Shown: positions 48,627 to 56,971 of the stretch, in pieces
Layout: the number at the start of each line of letters is the position of its first letter
How positions within the stretch are numbered: position 1 is the first letter of the stretch
Assembly (NCBI GenBank): GCA_041665525.1
Contig: JBAYIS010000002.1
Location: 124,001 to 188,000, forward strand
Origin: UBA8401 sp041665525
Lineage (GTDB): Bacteria; Bacteroidota; Ignavibacteria; UBA10030; UBA8401
Length of the DNA stretch: 64,000 bases
Direction of reading: 5' to 3'
Position numbers and translations under genes: made by a program
The notes under the pieces: generated by a model
Seen by the model: only the letters and a program-made list of their open reading frames with translations
Database searches by the model: none
What the model was told of the DNA's origin: nothing

Positions 48627-50003
48627 GTGAAATTTTTCATCTCCCCTGCTGTCAGTATTCTGTTTATGTATTCCTTCCTCTTCGCCCAACCGGCAGCACT
48701 CCGGTCCGGCCCCATGGTAGGGTACGGCCAAATGACGGAGGTGATGCTGTGGGTACAAACCACCAAGCCCGTTGCAGTGCAGTATCTTTACTGGGATACT
48801 TCCGGGCCGAACGACAAACAAAAAAGTATTTCAATCACTACATCGGAGGCAGAGGCATACACTGCCCGAACGGTCATCAGCGGGCTGCAACCGGGAAGAT
48901 CGTATGGATATGAATTGTTGATCGAAGGAAAACCGGTCAAGCGAAACTATCCGCTCCGTTTTCAAACCCAGTCGAATTGGCAATGGCGCACTGATCCATC
49001 GGATTTTACCGCCGCGTTCGGTTCCTGCGCATATGTGAACGAAAAGGGTTATGACCGTCCCGGACGCGAGTACGGCGGCGACTACAAAATTTTTGCAGCG
49101 ATAGCATCAAAACAGCCAGACTTGTTTCTCTGGGGAGGCGACAATGTCTACTATCGCGAAAGGGATTGGGACACACGATCCGGTTTGATCCACCGCAACG
49201 AGTATACGCGGGCTCTTCCGGAGATGCAGCCGTTGCTGGGTGCAGCGCACAACTATGCAATATGGGACGATCACGATTACGGCCCCAACGATGCCGACCG
49301 TTCATATCGCCTGAGGGAAACATCCCTGGAGATTTTCAAATTGTTCTGGGCAAATCAAACCTACGGCACAGGCGAAACGCCGGGTATCTTCGGACGGTTT
49401 ATATGGAATGATGTCGAATTCTTTCTGCTGGATGACCGGTACCATCGCTCGCCGAATAAATCCCCGAACGACAGTATCAAAACGATGTTTGGCAAGGCAC
49501 AGCTGCAATGGCTGAAGGATGCGCTCAGCAACAGTGCGGGAAACGCCTTTGTGTCATTCCGTGTGATCATGAATGGAAACCAGATGCTGAACACCAACGG
49601 CGAGTACAATGAATCTCTGACGCAATTTTCAAATGAATACAACGAACTGATTCTCTATATTAAACAAAACAGCATTCCCGGAATTATTTTCCTATCGGGC
49701 GACCGACACTTTACGGAAATGATCTCACTGCGCGACTCATCATTTTATCCATTGTATGAGTATACCAGTTCTGCATTAACCTCGGGTATGAACACGCTGA
49801 AGGATAGTAATGGGAATCCGACAGGTGAATTCTACAATCCGCTGCGGGTGGAAGGAACGCTGGTGACCGATGAGCACAATTTTGGAATGCTGAAATTCAG
49901 CGGTAAACAAAAGGACCGTGCGGTAGCACTGGAATGTTATGACGCTGCCGGAGCGCTCCGATGGTCAAAAAAGATCAAAGCGAGCGAACTGAAAGCGAAA
50001 TAG
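48627..50003 (+). CDS. Secreted PhoD-like metallophosphoesterase
   Basis: A 458-residue PhoD/alkaline-phosphatase-D-like protein. The N-terminal purple-acid-phosphatase Fn3-like domain (about 28-120) is followed by the metallophosphatase core: FGSCAY, LFLWGGDNVYY, YAIWDDHDYGPNDAD, FLLDDRYHRS, and LSGDRHFTEM as the C-terminal metal-binding motif. It probably hydrolyses phosphoesters outside the cell membrane. I start at the GTG at 48627 because AAGGA lies 6 nt upstream and the next residues form a signal peptide (KFFISPAVSILFMYSFLFAQ); the longer ATG frame from 48471 adds a charged, unconserved stretch. Confidence 0.85.
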   Translation: MKFFISPAVSILFMYSFLFAQPAALRSGPMVGYGQMTEVMLWVQTTKPVAVQYLYWDTSGPNDKQKSISITTSEAEAYTARTVISGLQPGRSYGYELLIEGKPVKRNYPLRFQTQSNWQWRTDPSDFTAAFGSCAYVNEKGYDRPGREYGGDYKIFAAIASKQPDLFLWGGDNVYYRERDWDTRSGLIHRNEYTRALPEMQPLLGAAHNYAIWDDHDYGPNDADRSYRLRETSLEIFKLFWANQTYGTGETPGIFGRFIWNDVEFFLLDDRYHRSPNKSPNDSIKTMFGKAQLQWLKDALSNSAGNAFVSFRVIMNGNQMLNTNGEYNESLTQFSNEYNELILYIKQNSIPGIIFLSGDRHFTEMISLRDSSFYPLYEYTSSALTSGMNTLKDSNGNPTGEFYNPLRVEGTLVTDEHNFGMLKFSGKQKDRAVALECYDAAGALRWSKKIKASELKAK

Positions 50004-50025
50004 GTTCCCAACGAGAAACCAAATT

Positions 50026-50727
50026 ATGAAAGAGCATAAAGCAAAGATCCTCATTATCGAAGATGAAAAAAAAATTTCCGCGCTGATTCGCAAAGGACTG
50101 GAGGAGGAAAAATATTCTGTCGATGATGCTTTTGACGGCGAAAAAGGAGAGCAGCTGGCGGTGAAACAGCATTACGATCTGATTTTGCTGGATATTATGC
50201 TGCCCAAGAAGGACGGCATACAAGTGCTGGATGCGCTGCGTTCAGCCAACATCGATTCACCGGTGTTGATGCTGACTGCGAAGGGATCGGTGGAAGATCG
50301 GGTAAAAGGATTGGACACCGGCGCAGATGATTATCTTGTAAAGCCGTTTGCCATCGCAGAATTACTCGCCCGAGTTCGCTCTCTGTTGCGGCGGAGAAAA
50401 GGAGCGGAGAAATCCGCCACAACGCTTACCATCGCCGATCTTACTCTGGACCTTGTTGCCCGCAAGGTCATCCGGGGCGGAAAAATGATCGACCTGACTT
50501 CGAAGGAATTCGCACTGCTGGAATATTTCATCCGGAACAAGAACAAGACGCTCAACCGCAGCACTATTACAGAACACATCTGGAATTACAACTTCGACAC
50601 TGGTACGAATATTATTGATGTGTATATCAATCATCTTCGGTCGAAAATCGACGGCGGTTTCCCGATTAAACTGCTCCATACGATCCGTGGAGTCGGATAT
50701 GTCTTGAAGGATCACAAAAGCGCATGA
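50026..50727 (+). CDS. OmpR-family response regulator
   Basis: A 233-residue regulator. The receiver domain has IEDE (11-14), phosphoacceptor D56 (LLDIMLPKKDG), T84 (LTAKG) and K106 (DYLVKPFA); the C-terminal winged helix has LTSKEFALLEYFIRN and TIRGVGYVL. It resembles the CusR/heavy-metal group by its partner but the signal is unknown. Its stop overlaps the kinase ATG (ATGA). Confidence 0.95.
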   Translation: MKEHKAKILIIEDEKKISALIRKGLEEEKYSVDDAFDGEKGEQLAVKQHYDLILLDIMLPKKDGIQVLDALRSANIDSPVLMLTAKGSVEDRVKGLDTGADDYLVKPFAIAELLARVRSLLRRRKGAEKSATTLTIADLTLDLVARKVIRGGKMIDLTSKEFALLEYFIRNKNKTLNRSTITEHIWNYNFDTGTNIIDVYINHLRSKIDGGFPIKLLHTIRGVGYVLKDHKSA

Positions 50728-52253
50728 AGAAACTCCGTCGCTCCATCCGTTTCAAGTTAACGCTGTACTACTCTCTTATCGTGAGCGGCACACTTCTCGG
50801 TTTCGCCGTGGTAGCATATTACTTTACCGAGCAAAACCTTCTCTCCAGTCTCGACCGATCGTTGTATAATGAGGTGGTCTGGTTGAAGAACTTCATTGAA
50901 CCGCGAGCAAATAAGGTAAAACTGAAACGGAAGCGGATAAAACCAAAACAACAGGCTGCGAATGAACTGCAATCCCAAACCGGACCGATCCGGAGATCAG
51001 ATGAAGTCGAGATTAAAAGTGTCGATTCAGTCGATGTGGAATTCGACGCCATTTGGAACCAGATTTACGAACATACATTGTTGACGCCGAAAAAACAGAT
51101 TATTCAGATCAAGGACCGCAATGGCGACTTGCTGTACAAATCGGGACTGGGCAAAGAGGAGATCGCTTTCGATGATGTACCGCAGGATATTACAAAACTA
51201 GTCACAATCTGGAACTCCCAGGGGCAACCGCTCCGCCTGGCCGTCAGTCAGGACCGGACGATGAAGGTGTATGTTGCATATCCGATCTCCGAAATCAATG
51301 AGGTGTTGGGGAATCTCTTCTCCATCTTCATTTTTTTAATTCCGGTCGCCATCGTTGTTTCAGTTGCCGGCGGTTGGTTTCTCGCTTCACGCTCCTTCAA
51401 ACCGGTGGATGATATTGCCCGTACGGCACGGGTGATCACGGCACACAATCTGGATCAGCGTATTCAATCGACAGGCGTCGACGATGAGCTGGGAAGGCTT
51501 ATCGCGACCTTCAACGAGATGATCAGCCGCCTGCAATTGTCTTTTACACAGATTCAGCAATTCTCCAGCGACGCTTCGCATGAACTGCGCACGCCGCTCA
51601 CTATTTTGCGGGGAGAGCTGGAATTGGCGCTGCGAACAAAGAAATATTCTTCGGAGGAATACCGGAAGATACTCTCCAGCGCTCTTGAAGAAACGATCCA
51701 CATGAGTGCTATCATCGAAAATCTGTTGACTCTCGCTAAAGCGGACAGGGAGTTTACCCATCTCAAAACAGACGATGTTTGGCTCCGGCCGATCATTCAG
51801 GAATTATTCGAGGACACCGAAATGCTTGCGGAACGAAAGCAGATCGCTGTCCGCATTGGTACGCTCGACGATGCATTGATCGTCGGCGACGCCGTTCGTC
51901 TGCGCCAGCTCTTTTTAAATTTGATCGACAACGCCATCAAATACACTCCCGAACACGGTACCGTCGAGATCTCGCTGCTCCGTGAACAACGGTCGGCGAA
52001 GGTACGGATAAAAGATACAGGACTAGGTATTCCCGCCGACGAGCTCTCGAAGATTTTCGACCGCTTCTACCGCGTGGATAAAGCACGCTCCCGAGAACTT
52101 GGGGGAAGCGGACTGGGATTATCCATTGCTAAATGGATCGCCGAAATTCACGGCGGCTCTATCACCGTGTCGAGCGAAGTGAATGCCGGTTCAATCTTCC
52201 TTGTTACACTGCCATTAAAACCGCTCTCCCCGCAGATGGAAATCTTCAACTAA
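50724..52253 (+). CDS. OmpR-partner sensor histidine kinase (CusS-like)
   Basis: A 509-residue kinase: TM1 at about 12-34, a periplasmic loop to about 195 with a highly basic segment (62-76), TM2 at about 200-220, HAMP (221-275), HisKA with H286 in SSDASHELRTPLTILRGE, and HATPase_c with LIDNAIKYTPE, DTGLGIP and GGSGLGLSIAKW. Cognate of the regulator just before it by a 4-bp overlap. It follows a phosphatase gene by 22 bp plus the regulator, so envelope or phosphate cues are possible but not shown. Confidence 0.94.
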   Translation: MKKLRRSIRFKLTLYYSLIVSGTLLGFAVVAYYFTEQNLLSSLDRSLYNEVVWLKNFIEPRANKVKLKRKRIKPKQQAANELQSQTGPIRRSDEVEIKSVDSVDVEFDAIWNQIYEHTLLTPKKQIIQIKDRNGDLLYKSGLGKEEIAFDDVPQDITKLVTIWNSQGQPLRLAVSQDRTMKVYVAYPISEINEVLGNLFSIFIFLIPVAIVVSVAGGWFLASRSFKPVDDIARTARVITAHNLDQRIQSTGVDDELGRLIATFNEMISRLQLSFTQIQQFSSDASHELRTPLTILRGELELALRTKKYSSEEYRKILSSALEETIHMSAIIENLLTLAKADREFTHLKTDDVWLRPIIQELFEDTEMLAERKQIAVRIGTLDDALIVGDAVRLRQLFLNLIDNAIKYTPEHGTVEISLLREQRSAKVRIKDTGLGIPADELSKIFDRFYRVDKARSRELGGSGLGLSIAKWIAEIHGGSITVSSEVNAGSIFLVTLPLKPLSPQMEIFN

Positions 52254-52266
52254 ATTCTCCGCGCAA

Positions 52267-52295
52267 TTGCATCTTGCAAAGTGATTGACTATTTT
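52267..52295 (+). promoter_or_regulatory. Candidate promoter of the permease gene
   Basis: TTGCAT (52267-52272), 17-bp spacer, TATTTT (52290-52295). It would give a leader of about 40 nt. Confidence 0.4.
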
Positions 52296-52343
52296 TTTCC
52301 GTCGCAAACAGAGAGCGCGTCAATCATCAATTCTGGAGAACGA

Positions 52344-53741
52344 ATGTCATCAGATCAACAAAAGAATACGCTTGCCCGCCGCTTAACGCTTACCAACGCG
52401 ATCATGGTCGTTATCGGTTCGGTAATCGGTTCCGGAATTTTCCTCACGCCGCAGAATGTGGCTGCCACGGTGGATGTGCCGGGCCTGATGATCGGCGTCT
52501 GGGTGCTGACGGGTTTGCTGACTCTTGCTGGTGCATTAACAAACGCCGAAGTGGCCAGTCTGATCCCGGAAGCGGGCGGGCAGTATGTGTTTTTCCGCGT
52601 TACCTTCGGGCAATTGACTGCATTCCTGTATGGATGGACGACATTCATCGTTTATCAGACCGGATCGATCGCTGCAATAGCTGTGGCGTTTGCGAAATAT
52701 TTTGGTTATTTCGTCGATCTTCCGAATTTCGGCCCGGAGACCGAAGCGTGGCAGCTGCCGTTGATTGGAAATATACAGCCATTAAAAGATATCGGAGTAA
52801 CGATGGTGGCTATCCTTGCAATTATTACGGTCACCATGATTAATTACGTTGGTGTACAGTTCGGTGGAATGATCCAAAATATTTTCACCATATTGAAAGT
52901 AATTGCAATAGGTGCAATTATTGTCCTCGCATTTGGTTCGGGAAAAGGGAATATCGATAATTTCTTCCCCTTGTGGGGAATGCCATCGTCCGGATCGCTG
53001 CTGGCGGCGGTTGGAGTTGCAATGATCGCCACACTCTGGTCGTATGATGGATGGAACTCCCTCACCTATCTTGCCGGCGAAGTCGTAGAACCGCAAAAGA
53101 ACATCCCGCGCGCACTGATCATCGGCACACTGGCAGTGATACTGATCTATGTTGTTACGAATCTCGCGTATCTGTACATCCTTCCGATCGGACAGATTGC
53201 ACAATCCAAACTGGTCGCCGCAGATGTGATGAATACCATCTTTTCAGGCTGGGGCGGCGCGATCATCTCCGCAATGGTGATGATCTCAACCTTCGGCACA
53301 GTGAATGCAACATCCATGACAACGGCACGAGTGTTTTATGCCATGGCAAAGGATAAGATGTTCTTCAGAAATATGGGAGAAGTACATCCAAAATTCCGCA
53401 CACCGGCCAAATCCCTCGTCATTCAAGGGGCTTGGGCTTCCATCCTCTGCCTGACTGGTACATATGATCAGATCTTCACCTACGTGATTTTTGCCGGATG
53501 GATTTTTTATGCACTGGGAGGACTCGCTGTATTCATTTTGCGCAGCAAGCAACCGCAGGCCGAGCGGGCATATAAAGTCCCCTTCTATCCTGTCATTCCT
53601 GTCGTATTCATTTTTGTTGCAACATGGTTCGTCTATAACACCGTCGTTGAGCAAACCGCCGATTCCATGGTCGGTTTACTTCTTGTTGCCGCAGGAATCC
53701 CGTTCTATCTGTACTGGCAGAAACAAATGACGAAAGCGTAA
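52344..53741 (+). CDS. APC-family amino-acid permease
   Basis: A 465-residue transporter with twelve predicted helices. The first helix has the APC signature IMVVIGSVIGSGIFLTPQNVA, followed by GLLTLAGALTNAEVASLIPEAGGQYVFFR and, later, LWSYDGWNSLTYLAGEVVEPQKNIPRALIIG. It resembles the LAT/SteT-type amino-acid exchangers; the substrate is unknown. I start at the ATG at 52344 (MSSDQQ) with GGAGAACGA upstream; the frame is open to 52281 across the candidate promoter. Confidence 0.92.
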   Translation: MSSDQQKNTLARRLTLTNAIMVVIGSVIGSGIFLTPQNVAATVDVPGLMIGVWVLTGLLTLAGALTNAEVASLIPEAGGQYVFFRVTFGQLTAFLYGWTTFIVYQTGSIAAIAVAFAKYFGYFVDLPNFGPETEAWQLPLIGNIQPLKDIGVTMVAILAIITVTMINYVGVQFGGMIQNIFTILKVIAIGAIIVLAFGSGKGNIDNFFPLWGMPSSGSLLAAVGVAMIATLWSYDGWNSLTYLAGEVVEPQKNIPRALIIGTLAVILIYVVTNLAYLYILPIGQIAQSKLVAADVMNTIFSGWGGAIISAMVMISTFGTVNATSMTTARVFYAMAKDKMFFRNMGEVHPKFRTPAKSLVIQGAWASILCLTGTYDQIFTYVIFAGWIFYALGGLAVFILRSKQPQAERAYKVPFYPVIPVVFIFVATWFVYNTVVEQTADSMVGLLLVAAGIPFYLYWQKQMTKA

Positions 53742-53761
53742 TAACAGCATAAAGAGTACAC

Positions 53762-53798
53762 AAAAAAACCGTCCTGAAGATCTCGGGACGGTTTTTTT
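53762..53798. terminator. Convergent bidirectional terminator
   Basis: AAAAAAACCGTCC (53762-53774) pairs with GGACGGTTTTTTT (53786-53798). It ends the permease transcript on the plus strand and the outer-membrane protein transcript on the minus strand. Confidence 0.9.
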
Positions 53799-53816
53799 GT
53801 TTGTATCAGTTCTATA

Positions 53817-56800
53817 TTAGAAGTCCCCGCCGAGGGAGAAATAATATTTCGGTATGGAAAAGGAACTTCCGGAATAGGACCAGGCAACATCAATCTTCAG
53901 CGGAAGTCCAAAGAGGAACATACGTACGCCGAAACCTGTGCCGATCAGGAGGTCCTGATTTATGGTATTACCGTTGGCGTCCTTTCCAAATGCACGGTAG
54001 AGACTTTCATTCGTCCACGAAGATCCAATATCCAGGAAGGTCGCTCCGGTAAGATTGCCAAGAGAGATCGGTAATCCGCCGGTGACAAGATATTGAATGA
54101 ACGGATACCTCAACTCATAGTTGATGAGTGCATACTTCGTCCCGTTTCGGATATTATAATTATAGCCTCGCATGGGAAGCGCGGGAGTGAGAAAAGCAAA
54201 GTCCTCAATGTTCACGATCGGGATTCCCCCGTTTTCAAATTCCCTGTTGATCCATCCTTCTGTGCCCCCGATAAAGAACCGCTGCGCATTCTTCCCGAGA
54301 CTGATTCCGCCGGAATACCGCATGACGAAAGAATACGTTCTCCAGAATTTAAAGTACCGTCGGTAATCGGCGGTGTATGTCGAGAAATCGAGTGAGTTCG
54401 TGCCCATCTTCGGACTGAACATTGCGTTGATATTGTATCGTGAACCATTGTTCGGGGATGTATATCCCCATAATGTATTATCATGAACGAAGCCGATCGA
54501 AGGTATGAACAACTCGCGTCGCTGGTTTGGTGCACCGGCATACTCCAGGTTTTCCCGCAGCAAGTTCATCCAGGAGATTCCGAATTCCAAACGGTTGTAT
54601 CGATCAATCGGCATTGCTGCGGTTCCTGATATTCCGTACGTGCGGAATCTGTTCAGCGTCACACCGTAATACGGATCATCCAGATATAGGAACCGCGCAC
54701 TGTGATATCCTTGAACACCGTAATCGATCAATTGCGGCAGGTAAAAATATGCCAGAACATAGTCGCTGTTCTTCAGATCGAGAAGTAAATTCGTCAGAAA
54801 ATAGATTTGATGGTCACCCAGCATATCACTGAACGCCATCATCGTTGTTCCCTGCACTCCGTAAAATGTACTGAACGCCGCATTGCCGTATACGATGTCC
54901 GGTGAAAAGTTCAATTTATATTTGTTCACGATGTAGTTGCTATCCTCATCCAGATTGCCGGAGACTGCAATCGTTTTTGTATTCAACATCGGAACATAAT
55001 CTGTCTCTTTTGCCTTCTCTGTTTCATCGATGAAAACATAATTATTAAAATCGATCCGAACATTCTCGCCGTACACACTTGCTGTGTCCTTCATCGGTTC
55101 CGCGGCAGCAGTCTTAACTGTATCGGTCTGTTTTACAGCAGTCCTGTGCTTCCGTTTGTGATACTCCGTCAATTCCAGCCGGTCCATTTCCAACTGTTTT
55201 TCGAATGGAGTCTTCAGAAGAAAAACGTCGAAACCTGCTTCGTTCAATGCGGAAAACGCCAGTTTATTCCCGTCGGCAGAAAGAGAGAGTTGATAGACTC
55301 CGGTAATCGCATTGGTAATCGGCCTGTCGGCATTCGTCGCAAGGGTTCGCTCGTACACATTTCCGTTTCCGTTCCGGTCTGAAACATATAATAATTTCGT
55401 TCCATCTGGAGAAACGACCGGGGAAGTTTCATCGCTTCCTTCATCGTTCGTGATGCGGGAAATAGTCCCGCTCACAACATCAAGCGAGTACAGATCCAGT
55501 TGCTTAAAATCGAATCGGGCCATCTTAAAGGACGCCGGCAGCATGTTCCGTGCAACGTGATCCCGTCGGTCCGACACAAAATAGATCTTCTTTCCATCGG
55601 GCGACCAGACGGGCTCCGAATCCGAAAAAAGATCATCGGTAAGATTCTTCAATTCCTTGGTCTTCAGATTATAACAATAAATGTCCGATTGGTACGATGT
55701 GTTGCCGACAAACACTAATTCATCACCTTGTCGGGACCAGTCCACTGAAAAGATCCCATCCAATTCCATTTCGATCTTCTCTTCATCACCGCTAACAACA
55801 TCAATGATGTAAATAGCATCCCGTTCACCGCTCTTTGCAGACAATGCAAGTTTTTTTCCGTCCGGAGACCAGGTCATCCCGGGCGTCAGCAAATGCAACT
55901 CTTCGAAATTCTTTGTCCGTTGTCCGTCCACGATCTTCGTCACCTTATTGTCGATGGTCGACATGACAAAGACATCGAAATAATCTTCCCGGTCCGAAAT
56001 AAATGCGATTTTGTCCCCCTGCGGAGAAATTGCTGGACTGGTATTGTAGAAATTGTTCTCTTTCACATGGTTTGTCAGGCGTGAGGCAAAATCTTCCGGT
56101 TCCTCGCGCTTCGCGATATCGGGCCAGTACAACACTTTTTGTTCTTTTTGCCAGCGCTCGGAAAGTTCTTCAACGCTTAAGCCGATAGCGCTTTTAAATC
56201 CGGCGTCGACATTCCGCAGACTTTTAATGCGGTGAAGAATTTCTGCGATCTTTTGTTCACCGTATTTGTTCGCAATATAATAGAAGACCGATTGACCGCC
56301 GCGGTATGCAAAATAACCGCCCAGGTACTCAATCGGCGGCAGATAGGTATGGATCGCTGCATCCCGCATGAACATATCGGAGTTGGTGTCCCATCGGAGT
56401 GCTTCATACTCCGCAAACCCTTCGCTGATCCACATGGGCAGTTGAATGCGGATGTTGTTGGAAATGATCGATTGGATCGATCCACCGTAGAACATATCGT
56501 TCATCACTGCGTGTACCAATTCATGATGAATCACATGACGAAACTGACGGTACCCTCCTTCGAACGGCAGAACCACGCGGTTCTTGAACAGTTCTGTAAC
56601 TCCGCCAATCCCTTCTTCAAGATATTCACTGACGACATTCGTCTGCTGGAAATCGTTATGCGAATTATAGACCATGATCGCAATACGGTTATTCAACTGA
56701 TAGCGCATCGTCTTGCTGATCGATGCATAGGCAGATTCCGCAGCGACTGCGGTAAAATTGGCGATTGAAGCGCCGCCATCATAGAAGTAAACGTCGAAAT

Positions 56801-56921
56801 GGCTTGTTTGAATGAAGGACCAGTTGAACGGTTTATACTGCACCTTGTTCTTTCCGAAATTCCCTTCCTGCGCAAACATGATGGACAGGCAGCAAACGAC
56901 CGCTACAGCAAACTTTCTCAT
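53817..56921 (-). CDS. Outer-membrane protein with peptidase-MA-like, TolB-propeller and beta-barrel regions (paralogue 2)
   Basis: A 1034-residue exported protein (signal peptide 1-18, ...SIMFAQ) with the same build as the gene at 19314-22133. HELVH is at 133-137 and WISEGFAE at 164-171, as in gluzincins. PD40/TolB blades run from about 295 to 560 (ISPQGDKIAFISDREDYFDVFVM, WSPDGKKLALSAKSGERDAIYIID, WSPDGKKIYFVSDRRDH, VSPDGTKLLYVSDRNGNGNVY). A barrel-like region starts near 690 and ends YYFSLGGDF with a C-terminal Phe. Both paralogues share the opening FGKNKVQY/FGHNKVQY. It follows rnr by 50 bp. The function is unknown. Confidence 0.8.
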   Translation of the reverse strand: MRKFAVAVVCCLSIMFAQEGNFGKNKVQYKPFNWSFIQTSHFDVYFYDGGASIANFTAVAAESAYASISKTMRYQLNNRIAIMVYNSHNDFQQTNVVSEYLEEGIGGVTELFKNRVVLPFEGGYRQFRHVIHHELVHAVMNDMFYGGSIQSIISNNIRIQLPMWISEGFAEYEALRWDTNSDMFMRDAAIHTYLPPIEYLGGYFAYRGGQSVFYYIANKYGEQKIAEILHRIKSLRNVDAGFKSAIGLSVEELSERWQKEQKVLYWPDIAKREEPEDFASRLTNHVKENNFYNTSPAISPQGDKIAFISDREDYFDVFVMSTIDNKVTKIVDGQRTKNFEELHLLTPGMTWSPDGKKLALSAKSGERDAIYIIDVVSGDEEKIEMELDGIFSVDWSRQGDELVFVGNTSYQSDIYCYNLKTKELKNLTDDLFSDSEPVWSPDGKKIYFVSDRRDHVARNMLPASFKMARFDFKQLDLYSLDVVSGTISRITNDEGSDETSPVVSPDGTKLLYVSDRNGNGNVYERTLATNADRPITNAITGVYQLSLSADGNKLAFSALNEAGFDVFLLKTPFEKQLEMDRLELTEYHKRKHRTAVKQTDTVKTAAAEPMKDTASVYGENVRIDFNNYVFIDETEKAKETDYVPMLNTKTIAVSGNLDEDSNYIVNKYKLNFSPDIVYGNAAFSTFYGVQGTTMMAFSDMLGDHQIYFLTNLLLDLKNSDYVLAYFYLPQLIDYGVQGYHSARFLYLDDPYYGVTLNRFRTYGISGTAAMPIDRYNRLEFGISWMNLLRENLEYAGAPNQRRELFIPSIGFVHDNTLWGYTSPNNGSRYNINAMFSPKMGTNSLDFSTYTADYRRYFKFWRTYSFVMRYSGGISLGKNAQRFFIGGTEGWINREFENGGIPIVNIEDFAFLTPALPMRGYNYNIRNGTKYALINYELRYPFIQYLVTGGLPISLGNLTGATFLDIGSSWTNESLYRAFGKDANGNTINQDLLIGTGFGVRMFLFGLPLKIDVAWSYSGSSFSIPKYYFSLGGDF

Positions 56922-56971
56922 AGCATCCTCAAAAAATATCCTTGTTTCCGTACAACAGTTCTGTATTCGGC

